DNA from: CBDBCU01 sp965242615
GTDB lineage: Bacteria; Chloroflexota; Dehalococcoidia; Lucifugimonadales; UBA3495
Length of the DNA stretch: 64,000 nt
Assembly (NCBI GenBank): GCA_965242615.1
Contig: CBDESR010000004.1
Span: 248,001 to 312,000 of the forward strand
Direction: 5' to 3'
Below, piece after piece: positions 16,840 through 25,543 of this stretch. How positions within the stretch are numbered: the stretch's first letter is position 1; every line of letters starts with the position of its first letter. The position numbers were made by a program, and so were the translations under genes. The notes below the pieces were generated by a model that was given only the letters and a program-made list of their open reading frames with translations, was not told the DNA's origin and did not search any database.

Positions 16840-18066
16840 ATGTTTGTGATGCGGTTCACCGAGCGGGCTTACTTCAACTACACCGAGGAGGATGTTAAGA
16901 GCAGTCCCAACGGGGCGCACCGGGTAACTTTCTCCAACGCCCATTTTGACCCGGCGGTGGCGGCGAACCAGTATAACTACTACCTGGACGAGTGGGAATA
17001 CTGCGAGGAAATCGGGTTTGACGGGATGATGCTGAACGAGCATCACAGCACGCCGACCAGCTTGGGGGCGGCGATGAACCTGGAAGCCGCCATCTTGGCC
17101 CGCATCACCGACAAGCCGAAAATCGTGCTGATGGGCAATCCGCTGCCCATTCACGACAACCCGCTGCGGCTGGCTGAGGAGTTGGCGGAAATTGACTGCA
17201 TTTCCCGGGGGCGGCTGGTGTCGGGATTTGTGCGCGGCGGCGGCACCGAAAGCTGGGCGACGAACAGCAACCCGGTTTATAACCGGGAGCGGTTTGAGGA
17301 AGCTCATGACCTGGTGGTGAAAACCTGGACTACGCCGGGGCCGTTCCGCTGGGAAGGGAAGCATTACCACTTCCGCCAGGTCAACCCTTTCCAAGTGCCG
17401 TTGCAGAAGCCGCATCCGCCGATCTGGATACCGGGTACGGGCAGCGCGGAGACGGCGGCGTGGTGCGCCGAACATCACTATCCCTACTTCTACCTGGGCA
17501 TCGTTCCGTACACTTTCAGCTATATGCAGGACATTTACCGGGACGCGGCGCGGCGGCACGGCTACGAAGCGGGGCCGCAGAATTTTGGCTATATGCTGCC
17601 GGTTCATGTGCAGGATACGGATGAAAAGGCCAAGGTGGCCGGGCGCGGCTTTCTGGAGGCGTTGGTGGGGGTGGGCCGGGTGCCGATGCCCCGGGAGTAT
17701 TCCTTTCCGCCGGGCTACAACCGGGCAACCCGGGATGAATGGGCAGATGATCAGCGGGAGGCGATGGTGCGGGCGACCCGGGCCAATGACCCGTTCCGCA
17801 CCGGGCCGGTGACGGATGAAATGTATCAGGCGATGATTGACGACAATCGGCTGGTCATTGGCAGCCCGGATACGGTCATTCGCAAAATCCGGGAGGTACT
17901 GGAGTTGGTGCGGCCGGGCATTTTGGCGGTGTGGACTAACGACGGCTCCATTACCCACCCGGACACGATGCGCTGCCTGGAGTTGGTGGGGCGGGAGGTG
18001 CTGCCGGCGGTGCGGGAGATGGGGCAGGAGCTGGAGCTGCCGGGGCCCTTTGATGTGGCGCCGTAG
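16840..18066 (+). CDS. LLM-class (luciferase-like) flavin-dependent monooxygenase
   Basis: A 408-residue TIM-barrel enzyme using reduced FMN (or F420). It shows the early NEHHSTPTSLGAAMN active-site loop, the barrel segment LVSGFVRGGGTESWATN, and PHPPIWIPGTGSAETAAW ahead of the phosphate-binding region. The late IGSPDTVIRKIREVLE helix is conserved in the family. These enzymes oxidise small organic compounds or sulfonates; the substrate is unknown. The stop is only five bases before the next gene, so the two may be co-transcribed, although functions look unrelated. Confidence 0.9.
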   Translation: MFVMRFTERAYFNYTEEDVKSSPNGAHRVTFSNAHFDPAVAANQYNYYLDEWEYCEEIGFDGMMLNEHHSTPTSLGAAMNLEAAILARITDKPKIVLMGNPLPIHDNPLRLAEELAEIDCISRGRLVSGFVRGGGTESWATNSNPVYNRERFEEAHDLVVKTWTTPGPFRWEGKHYHFRQVNPFQVPLQKPHPPIWIPGTGSAETAAWCAEHHYPYFYLGIVPYTFSYMQDIYRDAARRHGYEAGPQNFGYMLPVHVQDTDEKAKVAGRGFLEALVGVGRVPMPREYSFPPGYNRATRDEWADDQREAMVRATRANDPFRTGPVTDEMYQAMIDDNRLVIGSPDTVIRKIREVLELVRPGILAVWTNDGSITHPDTMRCLELVGREVLPAVREMGQELELPGPFDVAP

Positions 18067-18071
18067 GGGGG

Positions 18072-20876
18072 ATGATGACTACCCGGGAGCATGAGCATAC
18101 GCTGAATGTTCAGTTGGGCGACGAGTTGAAGCAGCGGGGACTGGAAGCCCACGCCGAGTTGATTCAGCTGGGCAATCGCCGCCGCATTGATGTGGAAGTC
18201 CGGATCGGTTCGGCGGTTATCGCCGTGGAAGCGGAGCATGGGCAATCCCAAGCCAAGCAAGCCGAGGCTATCCGGGATGCCGATGCGCGACTGGAGCAGG
18301 GACTGGCGGCTTGCGCCGTGGCGGTCTGCTACCCGGATGGCACTACCCGGGAAACCCTGCCAGCGGCGCAATTTATGTGGACGGTGCGGGACGGGAGTCA
18401 AACGGCGGCGCAGTGGACGAGCGGGGATATTGAGCGGCTGGTGTCGGTGATTCGACTGGCGCCGGCTCAGTTGGGCGACCCGGACTATGTGGCGGCCGCT
18501 TTGTCCAGTAGTTTGGATGGGGGAGTGCGGCGGCTTAGCGAAACGCAGAAGCGGTTGCTGGCGCAAGCTCTGGATTTGCCGCAACAAACCAGAAAAGGCC
18601 GACCGGCGCGAAGTCCTTGGGATGCCCCGGCCAAGCGGGCTTTGCTGGTAGTGGCTACGGCGGTGATGTTTCATTCCCGTTTGGACATTCACCTGCAAGG
18701 AGTACGCCCGGAACAGGATAATCGTCTGGTGCCGCCCCAACCCTTTACCGGCGATTGGCCGCCGGCACAAGCGAACCGATGCGCTGACTCCGAAGGGGTA
18801 ATAGCGGCTTTTCGCGAGGCTTGGAACTTGATTCTAGCCCTGGATTACAAGCCCATTTTTCAGACCGGTCGGGCGGCCTTGGGCGCGTGTCCTCCCGACC
18901 CGGCTATTTCCGGCGCAATTCGGGAGACGGCACAGGCCGCCTTGGTGGTGTCGGAGAATATCGCCAGCTTGCGTCACGACCTGTTGGGCCGCATCTTTCA
19001 TACCGTGCTGGATACGGCTCGGTACGACGGCTCCTTTTATACCACTACTCCAGCGGCTACTCTGCTAGCCGCACTGGCGATTACTGAGGATATGTGCGAT
19101 TGGGACGACCCGGCGGCCGTTGCCCGATTGCGGATTACTGACCCGGCTTGCGGCACTGGTACCTTGCTGATGGCGGCCGCCGAGCGCATTCGGGATCTCA
19201 ACCCTCGACTGCGGGATGATCCCAATTTGTCCGCAGCTCTGATTGAGCAGGTGCTGGCTGGTTACGATGTGAACTTGACGGCCACGCACATGGCGGCAAC
19301 TACTTTGGGTTTGCTGTCGCCCTCTACCCGGTTCAACAATATGAAAATCTGGCGCAGTTTGTTGGGGGTAGATTCGGATGGCGTAGCGCATTTGGGCTCT
19401 TTGGAGTTTCTGGATCAGAAGCCGATGTTGATGCCTTGGCCCAACGGGACTGCTAAAGCCACTCAGGTTAATGGAGATGCGGCGGCGGCGATGGCGGAAC
19501 CGTCGGACTTGGTGGTTATGAATCCTCCATTTACCCGCTCGGACCTGAGGCACGACCAATTCACTGAGCGGGAGGAGTTGAAACTCAAAAGTCGGGAAAA
19601 AGAGTTGTTCGCCAACAAACCGGTTCATCTGTCCAGCAACGGCAATGCCTTTATGGTGTTGGCGGATTTTATCAACAAATCTGAAACCGGGGTAATTGCC
19701 TCGGTGTTGCCGCTGGTGACGGCAACCAATGCCTCGGCGTTGGAAATCCGCCGGCACTTGGCAGAGCGTTACCATGTGGAGACTATCGTAACTTCTCACG
19801 ACCCGGAACGGATTTACTTCTCCGAGAATACCAGTATCGGAGAAATACTACTTATATGTCGGCGTTGGCCGGCCGCACGGGGACAGAAGCCGCCGACCCA
19901 AGTAGTAAATCTGGCTAGAAATCCGGCCAACCCGGGCGACGCGTTTAATGTTGCCGGGGCTATTGCTGATGGCAATGTAGTAACCGGCGGTTATGGAACT
20001 GTTCAGCGATGGCCGGCTCGTCTAATCGCCGCTGGCGATTGGGGCGCGGTGCAGTTTCTTGTGCCCGAGTTGTGCGAAAAATTTCTTGAGTTGGGTCGAG
20101 GAAACTTTTTCCCGGTAATTGCTTTAGGGAAAATTGCTAAAATCGGGCCGGACAGCGGTGGAATTCGAGTATCTTTTGACCGTTCTCCGTTGCCTGGAAG
20201 CCCGACTATGGTTGCCTTGTGGAACCATAAGACTGACCTTCCCCCGTCAGAACGGCGAAAGCCCGAATCGGAGCGGACGCCTATCGTCCTAACTCAGACG
20301 ATGTCTGCCCGCCCGGATACCTATATCGTTCCCAAAGAAGGGAAACTTACGCAGGCGCAAAACTTGTGGCAGCAGAGAGGCCGGCTATTGCTGCCTAACC
20401 GGTTGTTTTTGCAAACGGCCAGGGTAGTAGGAGTTCGGCTGAACACCCCCGGTCTGGGTTCGGCGTGGGTGCCTTGCCATATTGACGACGCTTTGGGTGA
20501 GACCGACCTTTGTGAAAAGGCGTTGTGCGCCTTTTTCAATTCGTCCATAGGCATTTTGGCGATGTTGGGCGGCCGCTCTAACCGGAAACCCACCTATCCT
20601 AATATATCGATAAACGATATGCGGAACTTCCCGTTTCCCGACTTTGCCGCCATTGGCGGGTCGGTGGTGAGGCGGCTGGCGGCGGCTTATGACCGGTATG
20701 CTACGGCGGTGCTGCTGCCGCTACCGCAGATGAATGACTGCCCGGCGCGGCAGGGGTTGGATGCGGCAGTGATTGACGCCTTGGGGCTGGATGCCGAGGA
20801 GGTAGGCAGCATCCGCCGGCAACTGGCGATGGAGCCGTCGGTGACCGGGAAGCGGTATGCCGGGTTTGGGGGGTAG
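18072..20876 (+). CDS. Large N6-adenine DNA methyltransferase, possibly type IIG-like
   Basis: A 934-residue protein. Motif I (TDPACGTGTLLMAA) lies near residue 355 and motif IV (VVMNPPFTRSD) near residue 480, the order of the gamma class that includes HsdM and Eco57I-like enzymes. Residues 1-130 look like a PD-(D/E)XK-type nuclease or sensing domain: RRIDVEVRIGSAVIAVEAEHG has a D-xn-ExE pattern. The C-terminal 300 residues with the late SRPDTY/NRLFL-like segments would bind the DNA target. No separate S, R or BREX genes are nearby. If the N-terminal domain cuts DNA, this is a one-protein restriction-modification enzyme, which is an inference. The start may be either of two adjacent ATGs. Confidence 0.78.
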   Translation: MMTTREHEHTLNVQLGDELKQRGLEAHAELIQLGNRRRIDVEVRIGSAVIAVEAEHGQSQAKQAEAIRDADARLEQGLAACAVAVCYPDGTTRETLPAAQFMWTVRDGSQTAAQWTSGDIERLVSVIRLAPAQLGDPDYVAAALSSSLDGGVRRLSETQKRLLAQALDLPQQTRKGRPARSPWDAPAKRALLVVATAVMFHSRLDIHLQGVRPEQDNRLVPPQPFTGDWPPAQANRCADSEGVIAAFREAWNLILALDYKPIFQTGRAALGACPPDPAISGAIRETAQAALVVSENIASLRHDLLGRIFHTVLDTARYDGSFYTTTPAATLLAALAITEDMCDWDDPAAVARLRITDPACGTGTLLMAAAERIRDLNPRLRDDPNLSAALIEQVLAGYDVNLTATHMAATTLGLLSPSTRFNNMKIWRSLLGVDSDGVAHLGSLEFLDQKPMLMPWPNGTAKATQVNGDAAAAMAEPSDLVVMNPPFTRSDLRHDQFTEREELKLKSREKELFANKPVHLSSNGNAFMVLADFINKSETGVIASVLPLVTATNASALEIRRHLAERYHVETIVTSHDPERIYFSENTSIGEILLICRRWPAARGQKPPTQVVNLARNPANPGDAFNVAGAIADGNVVTGGYGTVQRWPARLIAAGDWGAVQFLVPELCEKFLELGRGNFFPVIALGKIAKIGPDSGGIRVSFDRSPLPGSPTMVALWNHKTDLPPSERRKPESERTPIVLTQTMSARPDTYIVPKEGKLTQAQNLWQQRGRLLLPNRLFLQTARVVGVRLNTPGLGSAWVPCHIDDALGETDLCEKALCAFFNSSIGILAMLGGRSNRKPTYPNISINDMRNFPFPDFAAIGGSVVRRLAAAYDRYATAVLLPLPQMNDCPARQGLDAAVIDALGLDAEEVGSIRRQLAMEPSVTGKRYAGFGG

Positions 20877-20902
20877 GTCTGAGAATCCGAGTCTGGAGAA
20901 TG

Positions 20903-20932
20903 TTGACACTATTGCTTACATTCTGTTATACT
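20903..20932 (+). promoter_or_regulatory. Promoter of the HicB/HicA-like pair
   Basis: TTGACA (20903-20908), 18 bases, then TATACT (20927-20932) with TGT just before it. A strong AAGGAG ribosome site lies ahead of the ATG at 20982. Confidence 0.7.
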
Positions 20933-20981
20933 TTTTCCACATCAGGGACAAGCCCACCGTATCAGTTAAGGAGATGAAGAT

Positions 20982-21278
20982 ATGAACGGGCGGCAAGAGG
21001 TAACCATCAGTTTTAGTGCGGCGGCCTCCTTTGAGCAGCGGGAAGACCGTTGGGCGGCTTATATTGAGCCTTTCGGGATGACCGTTTACGGTCAGACTAG
21101 GGAGGATGCCGAAGCTCGCCTCCTGGAGAGCGTTGACTTCGCCTTGAAACACTTCCCGGACATTCGGAAGTACCTGGACTCCCACGGCATACCCCATTAC
21201 ATAACCGAGGATGATGGGGCGCCGGCGCGTCGCACCTATCCGGTCAGCGCTCGGGTGGAGAGTCCGGTTTATGCCTGA
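20982..21278 (+). CDS. HicB-family antitoxin-like protein
   Basis: A 98-residue protein with the HicB partial RNase-H-like fold: a beta start (VTISFSAAASFEQRED), WAAYIEPFGMTVYGQT and the helix EDAEARLLESVDFALKHFPD. No DNA-binding tail of clear helix-turn-helix type is visible; the C-terminus is polar. It overlaps the following gene by eight bases (ATGCCTGA), the coupling usual for antitoxin-toxin pairs. It has its own strong promoter. In HicBA systems the antitoxin represses that promoter, but no operator palindrome was recognised. Confidence 0.75.
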   Translation: MNGRQEVTISFSAAASFEQREDRWAAYIEPFGMTVYGQTREDAEARLLESVDFALKHFPDIRKYLDSHGIPHYITEDDGAPARRTYPVSARVESPVYA

Positions 21279-21501
21279 ACCGATTTCCCGGGAAAGGGCC
21301 ATTACCGCCTTCCTTCGGATGGGCTACGAAATCACTGCGGAGGAAGGCGATATGATTGTATTCACTGACCGGAATTATCCGGCGCGTCCGATGGCCTTTA
21401 ACTTCAGTTGGGGAAGCATCAAGTGGGATGACTTCTGCCGGGAACTAGACTATGAAGGCGTAAATGTGGATGTGGTCGTAGCGGAACTGGAGTCCATGTA
21501 G
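21271..21501 (+). CDS. HicA-like protein lacking the catalytic histidine
   Basis: A 76-residue protein starting MPEPISRERAITAFLRMGYE, which matches the HicA start (a helix followed by GF/GY). HicA toxins then carry a KGSH-type loop whose His cleaves mRNA; here the equivalent reads EEGDMIVFTD, with no His. The C-terminus VNVDVVVAELESM resembles the last helix. The start ATG lies in the end of the HicB-like gene. Either this is a non-toxic relative or a divergent family that only shares the dsRBD-like fold. Confidence 0.6.
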   Translation: MPEPISRERAITAFLRMGYEITAEEGDMIVFTDRNYPARPMAFNFSWGSIKWDDFCRELDYEGVNVDVVVAELESM

Positions 21502-21588
21502 CCGCCCTCAGTTGCCGCATTGCCCAATCTTGCTCCGGACCTGCGTTTTTTCCTGCCAGGAAAATTCTGGCCTCAGGTCGGATGTCTT

Positions 21589-21999
21589 ATGCCTGCCACC
21601 CCCAACGTCCCAGTCGAAATTTTCTACGACAGCCTTTGCCCGGTATGCCGGCGGGAAGTGGGGTTTTTGCAACGGCGGGACAAGCAGGACAACTTGCGGC
21701 TGGTGGACATTGCCGCCCCGGATTTTGACCCGGGACAGTACGGGTTGGCGTTGTCCGATTTTATTGCCCGGATGTATGTGCGGGACGGGCAAGGCGTCCT
21801 GCGGCACGGGTTGGACAGCTTTCCCCTGATGTGGGGCGCGGTCGGCTTGGGCTGGGTTTGGAGCTGGACGCGGATTCCCGGTCTGCGGCAGTTGGGAATA
21901 GCCGGCTATGCCCTGTTTGCTAAAGTGCGCCCCCGCTTTTCCCAGTTCAAGCCCTGCTTGCCGGAGGATGCCTGCCGGCTGCCCCGGCGCGAGGATTAA
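21589..21999 (+). CDS. DCC-family thiol-disulfide oxidoreductase-like protein (DUF393)
   Basis: A 136-residue protein with FYDSLCPVCRREVGFLQRRD at residues 10-28, the DxxCPxC motif that names the DCC family. Later LVDIAAPDF and LPEDACRL-type segments complete the thioredoxin-like fold. A hydrophobic stretch (GLGWVWSWTRIPGLRQLGIAGYALF) may touch the membrane. The start at 21589 is preferred because the upstream part of the open frame (from 21520) has no family resemblance. It lies just upstream of the selenocysteine OsmC-like gene, so two redox proteins are neighbours. Confidence 0.82.
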   Translation: MPATPNVPVEIFYDSLCPVCRREVGFLQRRDKQDNLRLVDIAAPDFDPGQYGLALSDFIARMYVRDGQGVLRHGLDSFPLMWGAVGLGWVWSWTRIPGLRQLGIAGYALFAKVRPRFSQFKPCLPEDACRLPRRED

Positions 22000-22104
22000 G
22001 CCGCCTTTCCCCGGTTGACGCTTTCCCCCTATCCCCATTATAGTTGTCCCGTCATTCCCTTTGTCTTATCTCCCTATCCTGTAGCAGCCGCGCCGAGGTA
22101 TTTT

Positions 22105-23112
22105 ATGACCCCAGAGAGTCAACAACCCCGGCCCAGTATTGTCAGCCGCTTGGTGGACCAGCACACGGCGGTAACTCTGGCCGGCATTGGCGCCGGCGGC
22201 CGGGGGCCGTGGCCCTTCGTTACCGCCATCCCCAACGACAAAGCCGACCTCGCCGGGCCGCCGGCCCAATATCTGGCAGTAGCCGGTTGGGCGGCTTGAA
22301 CGGTCGTTACGGTGGTAGGCGTGGCCTACCGGGGCGGGATCCCTTTAGAGAATATCGCGGTGGACTTTGCCGTAGCGCCAATTGCGGCGGCCGCCGGGCC
22401 GGGCTTTGGTGTGCGGGAAACGGTGCTATTGCAAGGCAAGCTGTCGGAAACGGAGCGGGTGCGCTTGGAGCGGGCCGTGCGGTTCTGTCCGGTCGGGCAG
22501 GCGTTGACCAAGGGGTCGATGCAATTCGAGGATATAGTGGAGTGGAGCAGCGGGGAAACGGCGGCCTTGTCTCCGGATGCTGCTGACGGCCAATCCTTGA
22601 CCGGCAGCTTGCCGGCTATTACTCCCGGCACGGTGCAAGCCCGCTATCTGCTGGATACCAAGGAGTATGACGCTGACGGCAAGATGGCGGACGAAGGAGA
22701 ATCCAAGATTTACATTAGCGTCGCGAATTTGACCGGTGCCAGCCGCTGGACGCTGCTGGCCGGGCATAGCTCCCCAGGGTGGGTAGCGCCGCCCTTTCCA
22801 ACGGCGCAAGCGGCTTGGGCCGCCTCCACCGTCGCCACCCTGACCGGCTTGCTGCCTTTCCCGGACGCTGAGTCCGCCCGGGATTTGCGCGTGGAAGTGG
22901 GCTTGCTGATGCGGGGCGGCCGCGAACGCTCGCAAGGCGACGCCGCTACCGGCAACATTACCCGCCGTCCGGCTTTGCGCCGCGTGATTGTCCCCGGCCG
23001 CCCGGATACCCTGCCGGCAGAAAGGATAGCGGCGGCCTTGGCCCGCGACCCCATTACCATTGCCTACCAAGGCGGCGGCGTACTTTTAGATGAGCAGGTC
23101 GTTGTCGAGTAA
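22105..23112 (+). CDS. OsmC-like protein with an in-frame TGA: probable selenoprotein (two OsmC-type halves)
   Basis: Read through the TGA at 22297-22299, this is a 335-residue protein. Residue 65 (the TGA) falls exactly where OsmC/Ohr proteins have the peroxidatic Cys: GPPAQYLAVAGWAA-U-TVVTVV against the family pattern G-P-x(n)-LAALGxC-TA. The second catalytic Cys is present at residue 128 in RFCPVGQAL, and RGGIPLENIAVDF follows the Sec as in the family. A hairpin of the bacterial SECIS type follows the TGA (22314-22330). Residues 140-335 look like a second OsmC-type half with Ser/Thr (AASTVATLTG) in the active position. The expected role is reduction of organic peroxides. Both sides of the TGA are in one frame with matching codon use, so a pseudogene is less likely. 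No sel genes are in the window. Confidence 0.85.
22297..22330 (+). promoter_or_regulatory. Candidate selenocysteine codon and bacterial SECIS hairpin
   Basis: The UGA (22297-22299) is followed after 14 bases by a perfect 7-bp stem: GGTAGGC (22314-22320), loop GTG (22321-22323), GCCTACC (22324-22330). The apical loop starts 21 bases after the UGA, and its first base is G. Both features fit the known bacterial SECIS consensus for SelB binding. Confidence 0.75.
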
Positions 23113-23171
23113 GGGTATCCCCCGAGATTCCCAACTCCCCCTATTTCTAGTATTGATGAGAGGTTACGGTG

Positions 23172-25478
23172 ATGAGCGAAGGCAAGTTCCCTCTGGAGGA
23201 GGCTACTGTTGCCGACTTGCACGCGGCCATCCAGTCCGGGGAAACCACCTGCGTTGCAATTGTGCAGGGCTACCTTGACCGGGTGCGGGCTTATAACGGC
23301 GTCCCCAGCCTGCTGGTAACGGCCGATGGCGCGCCGGTGCCGCCGGCCGCCGGCGCAATGCGCGGCGGGCAGCCCCTTCAGTTTCCCACCGCAACGGTCC
23401 CGGCGGCGGCGGTATTTCCCGACCTGGACCAGTACCAGGGGCCGCCGCTGGAGTTCGGCCGGATGGCGGCCACGGCTTCCGACCCCACGGTACAACAGCA
23501 GTACGGGATGATTGTCGGCAAAGCCAAGGCGGGGCAAGTCAACGCCCTGGCTACCCTGAACCTGCGCGGGGAACGCTCCGTAACCTGCAAAGGGGAATAT
23601 GACCGCCATCCCGCCCAAGGGCCGCTGCCGCCGGGCGCGCCGCCGGTCTGCGAACACTTCCGCCATTTTCCCGATGCTTTGGAACGGGCGGCGGAACTCG
23701 ACGCTACCTATGGCCGCCATCCCGACCTCGAACTGTTGCCGATGTACGGCGTAACCTTTTCCTTCAAAGACCCCTTCGACACCAAGGATATGCGCTCGAC
23801 CGGGGGCGGCGATGCCGCTTACGACATCGACTTTCCGGCCCGGGATCATATCCTGGTCGAGCAACTGCGGAACAAGGGCGCCATCATCTTTGCCAAGGCC
23901 GTCAATACCGAATATAACGGCCGGGCCGGCGACCCCGGCGGCCGCCACACTCCCGATAAGATTCTCCCGTCGGTGCTGGGCTACCAGCGCAGTTCTTGGG
24001 GCGGCAATCCCTCCAATCCCTACGACACCACCCGCTCGGCTTCCCTGGGCTCCAGTTCCGGCTCGGCCCTGTCGGTCAGCACCAATATGGTGATGGCCAG
24101 CCTGGGCGAGGAAACCCGGGCCTCCACCCGGGGGCCGGCCAATCACAACTCGGTTGCCCTGATTTTGCCGCACAAGGCAATGCTGGGCTTTGACGGCGGT
24201 GCCATTGGCGCGGACATCTATTGCGACCGCAGCGGCATCCATTGCCGCCGCATTGCGGACTGCGCCCGGGTCCTGGACGCCTTGAAAGACCCGGAGAACG
24301 GCTACTATGACCCCCGCGACCCCTTTACCACCGTGCCGCGTTCCTCCGTGCTTTCCACGCCCTACGCCGGCCACGCCCGCAGTTCCGGGGCCGCCGGTTC
24401 TTTGACCGGGCGGCGTATCGGTATCATCCGGGAATCGATGGCCATACCCCCCGGCTCCCTGACCGAGCGGCCTATTGTGGCCGCCGCCGATCAGGAAATC
24501 AAGGAAATCCTGCGGGATAAATTGGGCGCTACCCTGCTCGAATCCGGCGACCGCCATTGGCCGGCTGACCCGGAAATTGAACCCATGAAAGTGGACTTTC
24601 GGCGGGCTATTGCCTATCTCCTGCCGGTGTTTATGCCGGATGTGCTGTACCGACTGGATGCGGACGGGCAGCCGCTGTTCCCGGAATTTGCCGCCGCCAT
24701 CACGCCCACCGAGTTTGCCCCCGGCAAGGTTTTCGGTTCCGGGGAAATGCCGCCCATCGACTACTTCGTGGATTTGGCGGACGGGCGCATTGCGCCGCCG
24801 GTGAACCTGGATTTGGCGACCATTCAGCAGCAGGAACTGGCCATGTCCTTCCGCTACCACATCCGGCAGTATCTTTCCCGCCGGGCCGCCGATTGGCAGG
24901 AATTGGGCTACACCGAGTCCTTGGTGGACTGGCCGACCCTCAACGCCCGTTCCAAATTCTGGGGCGATGACCAGCGGGCCGCCTTCAAGAATTGGGAGGA
25001 GGTTACCGATCCGCGCAATCCCCTGGACGGGCGGCAGGGCGTGAACGAGCGGATTATGCTCCGGGAACTGCTGCGCCGGGTCGATATGATGGTGCTACTG
25101 GAGAACCGCCTCGACGCTTTGGTGCGGTTGCATACCCCCTACCCGCCGGGGAAAATCGGCGGCGCTTACCAGCACGGCAACGGCAACAACCTGCGCCAGG
25201 AATCCTACAACGGCCCCAACGCCGGCCTGACCGAAGTGCTGATCCCGGCCGGCTATGTTACCACCGTGTACGACCCGGTGTTTCAACTCTCCCCCGACCG
25301 CCAACGCTATGTGTCGGTTCAGTCTGACCAAGCCGAAACGCTGCCGGCGCCGGGCTTGCCCTTTTCCTTGGTGTTCCGGGCCGAACCCGGGAAAGAGGAT
25401 ACCTTGCTGGAAATCGCGTCGGCTTACGAAGCGGCCTCCCGCCGCCGCATTCCCCCGCCGGACTTCGGCCCCCTGTAA
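23172..25478 (+). CDS. Large amidase-signature-family hydrolase
   Basis: A 768-residue protein, well above the usual 450-550. Lys199 lies in VTFSFKDPFDTKD, the cis-Ser stretch is LGSSSGSALS, and the nucleophile is Ser318 in GEETRASTRGPA, which aligns with GSDTGGSIRxPA of normal amidases but with several changed neighbours. The first 190 residues hold a long insertion between the N-terminal helix (ATVADLHAAIQSGETTC) and the Lys. The C-terminal part (NGPNAGLTEVLIPAGYV) closes the fold. It hydrolyses an amide bond of an unknown substrate. It is not GatA, which is at 46.4 kb. A GTG three bases before the ATG is an alternative start. Confidence 0.88.
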   Translation: MSEGKFPLEEATVADLHAAIQSGETTCVAIVQGYLDRVRAYNGVPSLLVTADGAPVPPAAGAMRGGQPLQFPTATVPAAAVFPDLDQYQGPPLEFGRMAATASDPTVQQQYGMIVGKAKAGQVNALATLNLRGERSVTCKGEYDRHPAQGPLPPGAPPVCEHFRHFPDALERAAELDATYGRHPDLELLPMYGVTFSFKDPFDTKDMRSTGGGDAAYDIDFPARDHILVEQLRNKGAIIFAKAVNTEYNGRAGDPGGRHTPDKILPSVLGYQRSSWGGNPSNPYDTTRSASLGSSSGSALSVSTNMVMASLGEETRASTRGPANHNSVALILPHKAMLGFDGGAIGADIYCDRSGIHCRRIADCARVLDALKDPENGYYDPRDPFTTVPRSSVLSTPYAGHARSSGAAGSLTGRRIGIIRESMAIPPGSLTERPIVAAADQEIKEILRDKLGATLLESGDRHWPADPEIEPMKVDFRRAIAYLLPVFMPDVLYRLDADGQPLFPEFAAAITPTEFAPGKVFGSGEMPPIDYFVDLADGRIAPPVNLDLATIQQQELAMSFRYHIRQYLSRRAADWQELGYTESLVDWPTLNARSKFWGDDQRAAFKNWEEVTDPRNPLDGRQGVNERIMLRELLRRVDMMVLLENRLDALVRLHTPYPPGKIGGAYQHGNGNNLRQESYNGPNAGLTEVLIPAGYVTTVYDPVFQLSPDRQRYVSVQSDQAETLPAPGLPFSLVFRAEPGKEDTLLEIASAYEAASRRRIPPPDFGPL

Positions 25479-25543
25479 AACCGCCGGCTCGCCCGGCCGG
25501 CGGTCTAACGGTCAAATCCGTTCCGGGCTATCGCACATAGAAA

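Noticed and set aside
22015..22299. A separate short gene ending at the TGA, or a pseudogene
   Set aside because: The next frame continues in phase with no other damage, the TGA sits on the catalytic position of OsmC, and a SECIS-type hairpin follows; one selenoprotein explains all of this better.
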